Positions 1 through 8,031 of a DNA stretch of 64,000 nt are shown piece after piece. Position 1 is the first letter of the stretch, and every line of letters starts with the position of its first letter. Origin of the DNA: Plantibacter sp. Leaf314 (GTDB taxonomy: Bacteria; Actinomycetota; Actinomycetes; Actinomycetales; Microbacteriaceae); contig NZ_LMOB01000001.1 in NCBI RefSeq assembly GCF_001423185.1, forward strand, positions 2,339,889 through 2,403,888, read 5' to 3'. The position numbers and the translations under genes were made by a program. The notes under the pieces are model-generated. The model saw nothing but the letters and a program-made list of their open reading frames with translations. It was not told the DNA's origin and made no database searches.

Positions 1-2492
1 GCGAGGAGCGCGCCGACGTAGCCGGCAGCTCCCGTGGAGTAGTCCGCGGAGAGGTGGTATCCGTTGTCTCCGAGCATCACCAGCGCGTCAGGGTCGCTCC
101 CACGGAAGAGGAAGTTCTCGGCGGTGAAGGACATCAACCGGACCCGTTCGCTGCCCCCATAAGAGAGCGGAGCGGACAGGAGCGCGCAGGCGATGCCAGC
201 AGTCCCCCGAAACAGGCCGCCGTTCATGCTGATGATGCCGTCGACCGTCTGAGCGAGTCGTGCGATCTCGTCCCGGTAGTGGGTCGGCGCGCACTGTGCG
301 AGAGCGAACGCGATCCCCGCGGCACCCTCCGACAGGTAGCCGTAGGAGACACGCGAGTAGTCCACTCGAAGGGTCCCGTTGTCCGCTTCGGTGAGCTGCT
401 GCAGCTCGCGCTGGAAGCAGAGGTGCATCAGGTGATCCCAGGAGGCGTCCCCGGTGACTTCCGCGAGCTGGCGGCAGACCATTCCGACACCCGACCACCC
501 GTCGAACAACCCGATGGTGTTACCGGTTTCCGAGTGAGGGCTACGGAGGTCCCCTCCGCCTGTGACACGGGCGGCGAGCAACGAGGCGTATCGGTCGCGC
601 ATGTCGCGAGCGGAGTCCGTGTCCGCGAAGGCAGCATCGCACAGAGCGAGGATCGTGCCTGCCAAGCCACTCCGCACGGATAAGTCAAGTCCGGGGTCGG
701 CGCTTACCTCTCCAGCCGCGAGGATCACTTCGGCACTTGCAGTGTCGCCGAGCTGGGCGAGTGCGGCCGCGATGCCCACGGTTCCGCGGAGGAGACCGTG
801 AAACGGAATGTCGTCCACTTCTCGAAGGCGCGCGCTCAACCATCTGCGGTCCTGCGTGACGTCGCGGCCGGCTCTTGCGAGCATGAGGATCACGCCTGCG
901 GCTCCCGTCTCGATGTTCAGCAAGGCGCTGGCTCCGTCTGCGAACTGTGTCGCGTCCCCGGGGAATCGGCGGGGTCCGTCACGTCGGGTTCCTTCGATGC
1001 CGTTACACACCTGCTCCAAGACTTGTCTACCTGGAGTGAGAGCAAGGCCTGTGGCGTGGCGGTACGGGTGCGACGTTGCCATCGCGTCCAGGGGCACAGC
1101 GTCGACCAAGGTGTTGACGACGTCCGCGACGTCTTCCGGGAATTGCTCCGCAACCTTCTGTGCCCGGTAGGTCAGCACGGACGGGTCGAACGCCCCGGCC
1201 AGCGACGGCCAGAACAAGTGCAGGACAACGGCAGCGAGCGCGTACCTGTCGCGGTCACGGTTCGAAGTCTGCGCGTGGGGTATGAAGCCCGGGGTGCCGA
1301 TACTGCCGACCGCCGAGGCATCCATCTCACGGGCGGCTTCGAGGTCGATGAGTCGGACACGGTCGCCGTCGACCAGGATGTTCTTCGGCTGCAGGTCGAG
1401 AATGCTCCAGCCTGCATCATGAATCTGATCGACCGCGGTGATCACCTGCCGGGCGAGTGGCAGAGCTCGTGCAGCGTAGTCGGCGAGGACAGTCTCCTCC
1501 GTGCTGAACGGATAGTTGCTGGCTGCCCAGGACTGGAGCGTGAGCCCGGGAATGTACTCCTCGACGAGAAACTCATGGTCGCCGATAACCCGGTACTCGA
1601 TGGCATTGACGACGGCACCCACGCTGGCGAGATGCTTCAGAGCCCGGTGTTCACTCCGCAGCCGCAAGGTCGCGTCGGCGGAGTCCGAGCTGTACGCCGA
1701 CCATCGCCGCGCCTCCTTCAAGACCACCTGACTCGATCCGGCGTCAGCAAGGTACACACCGCCGGCATTGCTGAAATGCAAGCTGGAGCGCACGACGTAC
1801 GGATGCAGAAGTTCTTCCAGCACCCCCGGCGTCGGACTGAGTCGCTCTTCGACAAGTTCACGGATCAGGGCCGGGGGATCAACGAAGCTCGGCAGCGTGA
1901 AGACGGCGGCGCGACTGTCGTGAACTTTCTCTCCGTCTGGGCTCTGAATGGCGTAGCCCGCCGAACCGTCCGCATGCTCGAAGCGGTCCAGGAAGAAGGC
2001 GCCGTAACGGAAGTAGACGGGACTCTCGCCGAACTTCACATCCGACAGAATGTATGGGCCGTCGAATCCGCGAAGAGCCTCATCGAACAGTGGCAGGAGT
2101 TCGCAAAATTCTTCATCGGTGCGGGGGAAGACAGTGATGAACTTGCCTGCCGACCCACGGTTGGCGTACTTCATGCTGGTTCGGCGCAGTTCGGTCTCGT
2201 CAGAGAGGTACTTGAAGGGGACACCACGCTCGACGCAGATGTCGCCGACGATGCGGAGCGCGTCTCGCGCCTGCTCCGGGCGAGTGCTGACGTGTACCTT
2301 CCACCCCTGGCGCGGGAGAACGCCACCATCGTCCGGGTGAAGCGTCGCCCATGGGCCGAACTTCGAGAGCGACCAGGTGGGGGGCGCGGGGTGTGAGAAG
2401 TGGCGACCCGATGCAGCGGTGGTCGACTGTTCGTAGTACGCCTCGCCGGGCGTGCAGTGCTGCAACCGCAGCATGGAGTGATTGCGGTACAT
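1..2492 (-). CDS. Class III lanthipeptide synthetase (LanKC type), C-terminus cut by window edge
   Basis: A continuous minus-strand reading frame has no stop from its ATG (2490-2492) to the window edge, giving 830 visible residues. The N-terminal part carries the conserved LanKC stretch with GKFITVFPRTDEEF, GPYILSD and YFRYGAFF, which is the lyase-like region. A kinase domain follows, with a VVLKEARRW lysine, the catalytic-loop equivalent LDLQPKNILV (Asp about 366) and a metal-binding LIDLEAA (Asp about 383). The rest resembles a LanC cyclase, with SGLAGTILAL, GLFDGWSGVGMV, SEGAAGIAFAL and FRGTAGIACAL. I do not see the Cys-Cys-His zinc ligands of classical LanC, as is usual for class III enzymes. 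Known LanKC proteins phosphorylate and dehydrate Ser/Thr of a precursor and then cyclise it. A TGA lies three codons upstream in frame, so the start is well bounded. A GAGG lies 5 nt before it. Only a few dozen residues should be missing. Confidence 0.9.
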   Translation of the reverse strand, partial: MYRNHSMLRLQHCTPGEAYYEQSTTAASGRHFSHPAPPTWSLSKFGPWATLHPDDGGVLPRQGWKVHVSTRPEQARDALRIVGDICVERGVPFKYLSDETELRRTSMKYANRGSAGKFITVFPRTDEEFCELLPLFDEALRGFDGPYILSDVKFGESPVYFRYGAFFLDRFEHADGSAGYAIQSPDGEKVHDSRAAVFTLPSFVDPPALIRELVEERLSPTPGVLEELLHPYVVRSSLHFSNAGGVYLADAGSSQVVLKEARRWSAYSSDSADATLRLRSEHRALKHLASVGAVVNAIEYRVIGDHEFLVEEYIPGLTLQSWAASNYPFSTEETVLADYAARALPLARQVITAVDQIHDAGWSILDLQPKNILVDGDRVRLIDLEAAREMDASAVGSIGTPGFIPHAQTSNRDRDRYALAAVVLHLFWPSLAGAFDPSVLTYRAQKVAEQFPEDVADVVNTLVDAVPLDAMATSHPYRHATGLALTPGRQVLEQVCNGIEGTRRDGPRRFPGDATQFADGASALLNIETGAAGVILMLARAGRDVTQDRRWLSARLREVDDIPFHGLLRGTVGIAAALAQLGDTASAEVILAAGEVSADPGLDLSVRSGLAGTILALCDAAFADTDSARDMRDRYASLLAARVTGGGDLRSPHSETGNTIGLFDGWSGVGMVCRQLAEVTGDASWDHLMHLCFQRELQQLTEADNGTLRVDYSRVSYGYLSEGAAGIAFALAQCAPTHYRDEIARLAQTVDGIISMNGGLFRGTAGIACALLSAPLSYGGSERVRLMSFTAENFLFRGSDPDALVMLGDNGYHLSADYSTGAAGYVGALL

Positions 2493-2587
2493 CAGGCCTC
2501 ACGTGGCTGACTGGTCCGGGCGACCCGCACCGGCTTTGTCGCTGAGGCCCCGAGCGCTGACGATGCCTGACATCGGCTGTCTGTCAT
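2492..2587 (-). CDS. 31-residue ORF coupled to the lanthipeptide synthetase gene
   Basis: The ORF starts with ATG at 2585-2587 behind a strong Shine-Dalgarno run (GGAAGGAG) about 5 nt upstream. Its TGA shares one base with the ATG of the synthetase gene (TGATG), so translation is probably coupled. The peptide begins MTDSRCQASSALGASATKP and ends ARTSQPREA. It is rich in Ser and Thr, with a single Cys at position 6. It lacks the ILxLQ-like leader motif and the Ser-x-x-Ser-x(n)-Cys core expected of a class III precursor. It could be an atypical precursor, a leader peptide that sets synthetase translation, or simply a coupling ORF. No function is assigned. Confidence 0.45.
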   Translation of the reverse strand: MTDSRCQASSALGASATKPVRVARTSQPREA

Positions 2588-2684
2588 GGCATCTCCTTCC
2601 GCTGCGTTCCTGGCTGACTCCTCCTGGTGGGTGGCGCCTGACGTCCATCGAACCTCAGCCCTGGGCACCCGCACGATGAGTCCT

Positions 2685-2706
2685 GCCCTACTCTTCGAGG
2701 TAGGGC
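2685..2706. promoter_or_regulatory. Inverted repeat in the divergent lanKC / two-component promoter region
   Basis: The arms gccctac and gtagggc (7 bp each, perfect) flank an 8-bp centre. The site lies 61 bp before the kinase start and about 98 bp before the 31-codon ORF on the other strand. A TATACC hexamer at 2711-2716, just to its right, could be the -10 of the two-component operon. The position fits an operator shared by the two divergent units, possibly for the neighbouring response regulator. That assignment is inference. Confidence 0.4.
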
Positions 2707-2766
2707 TGGCTATACCTTTCGGTGCCGCTGGCGATGCCCGGCGTGGGGGATCCCTAGGCTGGACCC

Positions 2767-4053
2767 ATGACGACGGCGGGTCACGTGTGGAAGGCGATGA
2801 GGTTGCCCCCGTGGCGCTTCGTTCTCAGCCGCTGGCCGTGGCGGGCACTCATCTACCTGATGCTGAGTGTGCTCGTTGGAGCAGCTCTCGTCCCGCTTGT
2901 GATTCTAACATTCCTACTGTTGCCATTCTGGGGTCTCGTCCTCGGATCCATGGAGCGCCGACGCACACGCCTCCTCGGGTTCCCCGTGCAGATGAGCGAA
3001 CACGCCGCGGTCGATACCAGCGAGCGTCACCACTGGATCAACATCCGCCTCACAGAACGTGCGACGTGGCGCGAGGCACTGGCGCTCATCTGGGACCTTG
3101 TCTGCGCTCTCCTCGCACTCATCGTGCTGTTTTTCGAGACCATCACACTTCTGGCGCTCGGCATGGTCGCTGCCGCCGGTATCACCGGACCCACACCGAC
3201 CCAGTTCTTCGGAGACGCCGAAGGGGTTATGACCCCCACAAACTGGTGGCCAGTCGCGCTCATCACCCTCGTCGTGCTGATCCTGTTCGGCTACATCAAC
3301 GCGTGTCTCGCAACTGGCCAAGCATGTGTGTTGCGACTCCTGTGCGGGCCGAAAGCACGCGGCGTCGACGCGAACATCCAGCGTCTCATCAACTCGCGCC
3401 GTGCCCTCGCCGAGTCGTCAGACGCGGAGCGCCGTCGCATCGAACGGGACCTGCACGACGGCGTACAGCAAGAACTCATCGCACTCGGCGCACGACTGGG
3501 GATGATCGGCCTCGAAGTGGACGAGCTCGCCGCGAGAGGCACTGACACCACTCAGCTATTGCGAGCGGTCGACGAAGCCCAGGTTCAGGCGGAGCATGCG
3601 ATGACGACCCTCCGTGACACGGCCCGCGGGATCCACCCTTCAGTACTCACCGACTACGGACTCCGCGCGGCCCTCGAGGAGCTCGCTGAGCGCAGCGACA
3701 TTCGAGTGACCGTCGAAGGGAACCCCAGCGTTCACCTCCCCGCCGCACACGAGACCACCGTCTACTATCTGGTCGCAGAGGCCCTCACGAACATCGCCAA
3801 GCACGCATCCGCCTCCTCCGCCGTGGTCGCCACCGGCACCGATGGCAAGACGTTCATCGTCACCGTGACCGACAACGGAACAGGCGGTGCCGACAAACGG
3901 AACGGAACCGGACTACGAGGACTCACCGAACGTGCAGAGGCTCTCAACGGTCATCTGAAAGTCACAAGCCCCGCCGGCGGACCCACCGTCCTGCGAATGG
4001 ACCTCCCCCTACCCGAAGAAGGGAACGCCTTGCATGCGAATACTGATCGCTGA
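2767..4053 (+). CDS. Two-component sensor histidine kinase, NarL/DesK class with putative sensor domain
   Basis: The protein has 428 residues. The N-terminal half has hydrophobic segments at about 30-58, 100-140 and 160-190, in the arrangement of the Streptomyces-type Sensor domain (PF13796-like). HisKA_3 follows with the phospho-acceptor in RIERDLHDGVQQEL (His about 226). The HATPase domain has the N-box VYYLVAEALTNIAKHA and the G-boxes VTDNGTGG and GTGLRGLTERA. Such kinases sit in the membrane, autophosphorylate on His and pass phosphate to a LuxR-type regulator. The partner gene overlaps its 3' end by 20 bp. It is transcribed divergently from the lanthipeptide synthetase, so control of that cluster is a reasonable guess, but no signal can be read from the sequence. 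Confidence 0.93.
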   Translation: MTTAGHVWKAMRLPPWRFVLSRWPWRALIYLMLSVLVGAALVPLVILTFLLLPFWGLVLGSMERRRTRLLGFPVQMSEHAAVDTSERHHWINIRLTERATWREALALIWDLVCALLALIVLFFETITLLALGMVAAAGITGPTPTQFFGDAEGVMTPTNWWPVALITLVVLILFGYINACLATGQACVLRLLCGPKARGVDANIQRLINSRRALAESSDAERRRIERDLHDGVQQELIALGARLGMIGLEVDELAARGTDTTQLLRAVDEAQVQAEHAMTTLRDTARGIHPSVLTDYGLRAALEELAERSDIRVTVEGNPSVHLPAAHETTVYYLVAEALTNIAKHASASSAVVATGTDGKTFIVTVTDNGTGGADKRNGTGLRGLTERAEALNGHLKVTSPAGGPTVLRMDLPLPEEGNALHANTDR

Positions 4054-4690
4054 GGACTCAGCGCTACTGCGTGAAGCACTCATCGCTCTGCTCGAGCGGC
4101 TGGGCCACACGGTGGTGGGCGCCGCCGAGACGGCACCCCAGCTGGAGGAAGCGTACGCGCGACTGGACAGTGCTCCCGACATCATCATCACCGACGTCCG
4201 CATGCCACCCGCGAACAAGGACGACGGCCTGCAGGCCGCCCTTCGCATCCGGGAGCAGCACCCGCACCAGCCGATCCTCGTCCTTTCGCAGTACCTCGCG
4301 GACACGAACGCCCGCCGTCTCCTCACACTGCCCGAAGGTGCCGTCGGGTATCTGCTCAAGGACCGCATTAACCGGGTGCGTGACTTCGCCGGCGCACTGC
4401 AGAACATCGCCAGCGGGGGGACGACTATCGACCCTCATGTGGTCCAGCACCTCCTCAGCAGCGCACACCCCGGCCCGTTGGATACGCTCACGCCCCGGGA
4501 GACCGAAGTCCTCATTCTCATGGCGGACGGCCAATCAAACGCCGCCATCGCCGAGAAGCTCGTGCTCAGCGACCCCGCTGTCGGGAAGCACGTCGGACGC
4601 ATCTTCCAGAAGCTCGGCCTGAGCCCCGTAGATGAGAACCGGCGTGTGAAAGCAGTGCTCACGTACCTGCAAGCATCACGTACCCCCTGA
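4034..4690 (+). CDS. Two-component response regulator, NarL/FixJ family
   Basis: The protein has 218 residues. The receiver domain (1-120) has the acidic pair in LIAEDSALLR, the phospho-acceptor Asp in IIITDVRMPP (about 54), and the switch and Lys region LVLSQY and GYLLKDRI. A LuxR-type helix-turn-helix (about 150-212) reads LTPRETEVLILMADGQSN, then AIAEKLVLSDPAVGKHVG. The start lies inside the end of the kinase gene, so the two are co-transcribed and probably translationally coupled. The receiver and HTH resemble LiaR/DesR-type regulators. Probable targets are its own promoter and the divergent synthetase promoter, which is inference. Confidence 0.93.
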   Translation: MRILIAEDSALLREALIALLERLGHTVVGAAETAPQLEEAYARLDSAPDIIITDVRMPPANKDDGLQAALRIREQHPHQPILVLSQYLADTNARRLLTLPEGAVGYLLKDRINRVRDFAGALQNIASGGTTIDPHVVQHLLSSAHPGPLDTLTPRETEVLILMADGQSNAAIAEKLVLSDPAVGKHVGRIFQKLGLSPVDENRRVKAVLTYLQASRTP

Positions 4691-4719
4691 TCTCCCCGAC
4701 AGCACCGCAGAAAAGCACG

Positions 4720-5080
4720 ATGTTCCTGGAAAGACTCACGCTCCAGAACTTTCAGAGCTTTGGCCCCGACCCGGAGTCCATCCGCTTGCGGTCGGCTGTG
4801 GCGTGCCGCGCAATGGTCCGATGCGTTCGGTGAGCATCTCACGAAAGCAGCCGACGAGCTCTCGGAGAAGTTCAAGAAGGAGAAGGTCGTCCGCTCAGTC
4901 ACTCACGTCATCACCGAACGTTGGCGCGAACTCCACCACATGAGGAGGGAAACCACCCCCACCTTCGAGCCGATCACTCGGGAGTTGCGGGTCCCGGTAT
5001 CAATCACGGAACTGTTGTTCGAGCCGTCGCCGACTGTGCGGACGCGTCCTGCAGCAGAACTCAGTCACGAACCACGCTGA
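4720..5080 (+). pseudogene. Remnant of an OLD-family (AAA ATPase) ATP-dependent endonuclease gene
   Basis: An ATG at 4720 opens MFLERLTLQNFQSFGP, the typical N-terminus of OLD-family nucleases and other SMC-like ABC ATPases. That frame is lost near 4790 and stops at about 4833. In the next frame (about 4797-5080) the segment AFGEHLTKAADELSEKF to LLFEPSPTVRTRPAAELSHE resembles the region just before the ABC signature of the same family. It ends exactly where LSxGQKSLFYF would be expected. The Walker A region, the signature, Walker B and the Toprim domain are all missing. I read this as an internal deletion plus 3' truncation. The family assignment is by motif recall, so moderate. Confidence 0.55.
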
Positions 5081-5095
5081 GGCCCGAAAATGAAG

Positions 5096-5131
5096 CGGCG
5101 GTTGCCTCGGTTTTCACCGAGGCAACCGCCG
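5096..5131 (-). terminator. Strong hairpin downstream of tRNA-Leu
   Basis: A 16-bp perfect stem (cggcggttgcctcggt and its complement) closes a 4-nt loop. Read on the minus strand, the stem follows the tRNA-Leu 3' end by about 46 nt and is trailed by a T-rich tract, so it probably ends the tRNA transcript. It may also stop plus-strand transcription out of the two-component operon. Confidence 0.7.
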
Positions 5132-5177
5132 AACTCGCATTTCATGAACTGATTCGGGTTTTTACGTGAACCCACCC

Positions 5178-5264
5178 TGGTGCGCGAGGCGGGACTTGAA
5201 CCCGCACGCCCTTTCGAGCACTGGCACCTGAAGCCAGCGCGTCTGCCAATTCCGCCACTCGCGC
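5178..5264 (-). tRNA. tRNA-Leu (anticodon CAG)
   Basis: On the minus strand the acceptor stem gcgcgag pairs with ctcgcgc. The D-arm is gtggcggaattggcagac. The anticodon stem ctggc / gccag encloses TTCAGGT (anticodon CAG). A class II long variable arm is present, and the T-arm is gcgggttcaagtcccgc. CCA is encoded (5178-5180). The 3' end faces the accessory block to the left, a common integration geometry. Confidence 0.96.
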
Positions 5265-5440
5265 GAGACACCAGACGTCACCGCTCTCGCGGCAACTTAT
5301 CGAGGATAGCACGCGGAACCCACGACGGAGAACACCGGAGATCCGCGCCAGAGCGGCACGAAACCGCCACGATGCTCCTCCACGGGGCCCGATCCCGGCC
5401 TGCCGAGCGGGTGAACACCTGGCGTCGGCACCGGCGTCGA

Positions 5441-5470
5441 TTGGCCTCCTGTACAGCCAAACCGTCTAAC
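5441..5470 (+). promoter_or_regulatory. Candidate promoter of the fha-pst-rodA-pbp-pkn operon
   Basis: TTGGCC (5441-5446) and TCTAAC (5465-5470) are separated by 18 bp, about 33 bp upstream of the fhaA GTG. The match to a housekeeping actinobacterial promoter is only fair. No better candidate is visible in the 238 bp after the tRNA. Confidence 0.3.
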
Positions 5471-5502
5471 ATTGCCAGGACACCGACACGAATCGAGAGA
5501 CC

Positions 5503-6249
5503 GTGGGCATTCTGGACAACTTCGAGAAGGGACTCGAACGCGCCGTCAACGGCGCCTTCGCGAAGACCTTCAAGTCCGGACTCCAGCCGGTCGAGATCAC
5601 GAGCGCCCTCCGACGCGAGCTCGACACCAAGGCCGCCGTCGTCTCCCGCGACCGCATCCTCGTGCCCAACAAGTTCACCGTCCGCATGTCCCCCACCGAC
5701 TTCGAGCGCATGGACGCCATCGGGCCCTCGCTCATCGACGAGCTCGGTTCGCTCGTCCAGAAGCACGCCAAGAGCCAGGGCTACTCCTTCCCCGGTGCCG
5801 TGACCATCCGGCTGTCCGGCGACCGCTCCCTGCCCGACGGCCTCGTCCAGATCGACAGCGTCAACCTCAAGGGCTCCGTCACCTGGGCGCCCGTCCTCGA
5901 CATCGGCGGCAAGCGCTACCCGATCACGCAGGCCCGCACCGTCATCGGCCGCGGCACCGAGGCCGACATCACCATCCCCGACACGGGCACGTCGCGGAAG
6001 CACGTCGAGATCCTCTGGGACGGCAACGCCGGACAGGCGCGCGACCTCGGCTCCACGAACGGCTCGAAGCTCAACGGCCAACCCTTCCGTCAGGCGGCAC
6101 TCTCCCCCGACGCCGTCATCGAGATCGGCCGCACCCGGATCGTGTTCCGGGTCGTGGCCCAGGCCGCCGGATCGGACCGACGGATGAGCGACGCGACCCG
6201 GCGTCACGACGTGTCGTCCTTCAGCGACTCGTGGGGAGACGGCGCGTGA
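5503..6249 (+). CDS. fhaA: FhaA-like protein with DUF3662 and FHA domains
   Basis: The protein has 248 residues from a GTG start. The N-terminal third, beginning GILDNFEKGLERAVNGAFAK, is the DUF3662 (FhaA N-terminal) domain. A C-terminal FHA domain (about 150-235) has the phosphothreonine-binding motifs VIGRGTEADI, SRKHVEI and STNGSKLNG. In mycobacteria FhaA is phosphorylated by PknB and binds phosphorylated MurJ to adjust peptidoglycan precursor flow at the poles and septum. MurJ is also encoded in this window. The protein is much shorter than mycobacterial FhaA because the long middle linker is missing. First gene of a tightly packed seven-gene operon; its stop overlaps the next start. Confidence 0.93.
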   Translation: MGILDNFEKGLERAVNGAFAKTFKSGLQPVEITSALRRELDTKAAVVSRDRILVPNKFTVRMSPTDFERMDAIGPSLIDELGSLVQKHAKSQGYSFPGAVTIRLSGDRSLPDGLVQIDSVNLKGSVTWAPVLDIGGKRYPITQARTVIGRGTEADITIPDTGTSRKHVEILWDGNAGQARDLGSTNGSKLNGQPFRQAALSPDAVIEIGRTRIVFRVVAQAAGSDRRMSDATRRHDVSSFSDSWGDGA

Positions 6250-6782
6250 GCGAACTGACCCTGCTGGTCCTCCGCATCGGCTTCCTGCTCCTGCTCTGGA
6301 CGTTCGTCTTCGGCATCGTCTACGCCCTCCGCACCGACCTCTTCGGTCCGCGCACCCGGAAGCCGCAACCGCAGTCGTCCAACGGCGCGCCGGCCACGCC
6401 ACCGCAACCGATGCGGGCGGCGACCGCGCCGGCTCCCAGCCGACCGGCGCCGAGCGGCTCGAGCGGTACGCCCGCGCGTGCGACGGTCGACAACACGTCC
6501 CGCCTCGTCATCGTCTCCGGTCCGAAGCAGGGCACGGAACTCCCCCTCGGACGCGAGCCGATCACCATCGGCCGCTCGGCCGATTCGGGACTCATCATCC
6601 GCGACGACTACACCTCGACCCATCACGCACGCCTCATGCTCTGGAACGACGAGTGGATGGTCCAGGACCTGGATTCCACCAACGGCACCTTCCTCGCCGG
6701 CAAGCGCGTGAGCGTCCCGACGCAGATCCCGCTCGACACCCCCGTCAAGGTCGGCCAGACCAGTTTCGAGCTGCGGCGGTAA
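6246..6782 (+). CDS. fhaB: FhaB-like membrane-anchored FHA protein
   Basis: The protein has 178 residues from a GTG that overlaps the fhaA stop. One N-terminal membrane segment (LLVLRIGFLLLLWTFVFGIV) is followed by a Pro/Ala-rich linker (about 40-80). The FHA domain (about 88-175) has ITIGRSADSG, TSTHHARL and DSTNGTFLAG. In the homologous mycobacterial operon FhaB (FipA) is a substrate of the Ser/Thr kinases and contributes to division. Four bases separate it from pstP. Confidence 0.92.
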   Translation: MSELTLLVLRIGFLLLLWTFVFGIVYALRTDLFGPRTRKPQPQSSNGAPATPPQPMRAATAPAPSRPAPSGSSGTPARATVDNTSRLVIVSGPKQGTELPLGREPITIGRSADSGLIIRDDYTSTHHARLMLWNDEWMVQDLDSTNGTFLAGKRVSVPTQIPLDTPVKVGQTSFELRR

Positions 6783-6786
6783 CCCG

Positions 6787-8031
6787 GTGACGACCAGCGG
6801 CGCCGGCGCGGCGCTCTCCCATGTGGGTAAAGTGCGCTCAAACAACCAGGACTCCGGGTATTCCGGGCGTCACCTGTTCGTCGTCGCCGACGGCATGGGT
6901 GGCCACGCCGGAGGCGACGTCGCCTCCGCGATGGCACTGAACCGCATCATCGAGGCCGACGAGCCGTATCCCTCGTCGGAGGCGGCCGAGGCGACGCTGC
7001 AGGCGGCCATCCTCGCTGCGAACTCCATCCTCGGCGAGACGGTCTCGAAGCACCGGGAACTCACGGGCATGGGCACCACGGTGTCCGCCCTCGCGGTCAT
7101 CGGCAACGAGGTCGCCATCGCCCACATCGGCGACTCCCGCATCTACCTGTTCCGCGAGGGCGAGCTCAGCCAGATCACGGTCGACCACACCTTCGTCCAG
7201 CGACTCGTCGACTCCGGCCGGATCACGGCGGAGGAGGCGATGGTGCACCCGCGTCGATCGGTGCTCATGCGCGTCCTCGGTGACGTCGACGCCTCGCCCG
7301 AGATCGACACGATGACGCTCGGCACGCAGCCAGGCGACCGCTGGATCCTCTGCTCCGACGGCCTCTCCGGCGTCGTCGACGAGCCGCACATCGCCGCGAC
7401 GCTCACGGAGGAGTTGTCGGCGCAGCGGACCGCCGAGAAGCTCGTCCGACAGAGCCTCGACCGCGGCGCACCCGACAACGTGACGGTCGTCGTCGTCGAC
7501 ATCGTCGACCAGCCGGTCGGCGACGCCGATCCCGTCGTCGTCGGTTCCGCCTCGAAGCCCGTCGCCTTCGCCCTCACCCCCTCGGTGAAGAAGCCCTCGC
7601 TCATCCCGAACAGCTGGCTGCATCCCGGGCGGGTCACCTCGCTCGGCAACTCCCACTTCGAGCCGGCGTCGGAGGACTACCTCGACGAGCTCATCGAGGA
7701 GGACGAGCGCCGTGCGCGGCGCCGCCGCATCACCTGGCTCGTCGGCCTCATCGTCGTCATCGTCGCGATCGTCGGCGGCGTCGTGCTCGGCTACGCCTGG
7801 ACCCAGACGCGCTACTTCGTCGGTGGCGACACCGACACGGTCGTCATCTACCAGGGCATCCAGCAGGACGTCGGGCCCATCCAGCTGTCGAGCGTCAAGG
7901 AGGACACGGGCATCCCCCTCGGTTCGCTCTCCGACTTCGACCGCCAGGCGGTCGACCAGACCATCAGCGCGTCCTCGTTCTCCGAGGCCCTCGACATCGT
8001 GAAACGTCTGCGGGTGACCGATGACCAGTGA
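6787..8031 (+). CDS. pstP: PP2C-family Ser/Thr protein phosphatase, membrane-anchored
   Basis: The protein has 414 residues from GTG. The cytosolic PP2C domain (1-240) has the metal-binding motifs SNNQDSGY, VVADGMGGHAGGD, IGDSRIYLF, CSDGLSGVV and PDNVTVVVVD. One membrane helix (WLVGLIVVIVAIVGGVVLGY, about 316-335) is followed by an extracytoplasmic tail of about 75 residues. PstP is the sole phosphatase that reverses PknA/PknB phosphorylation in related operons. The end overlaps the next gene by 11 bp. Confidence 0.95.
   Translation: MTTSGAGAALSHVGKVRSNNQDSGYSGRHLFVVADGMGGHAGGDVASAMALNRIIEADEPYPSSEAAEATLQAAILAANSILGETVSKHRELTGMGTTVSALAVIGNEVAIAHIGDSRIYLFREGELSQITVDHTFVQRLVDSGRITAEEAMVHPRRSVLMRVLGDVDASPEIDTMTLGTQPGDRWILCSDGLSGVVDEPHIAATLTEELSAQRTAEKLVRQSLDRGAPDNVTVVVVDIVDQPVGDADPVVVGSASKPVAFALTPSVKKPSLIPNSWLHPGRVTSLGNSHFEPASEDYLDELIEEDERRARRRRITWLVGLIVVIVAIVGGVVLGYAWTQTRYFVGGDTDTVVIYQGIQQDVGPIQLSSVKEDTGIPLGSLSDFDRQAVDQTISASSFSEALDIVKRLRVTDDQ

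Noticed and set aside
798..2396. A 532-codon plus-strand open frame at the left edge
   Set aside because: It is the antisense shadow of the lanthipeptide synthetase gene, which shows clear LanKC motifs on the minus strand.
2492..2674. A 60-codon reading of the small ORF before the synthetase
   Set aside because: The internal ATG at 2587 has the strong ribosome-binding site. The longer start has none.
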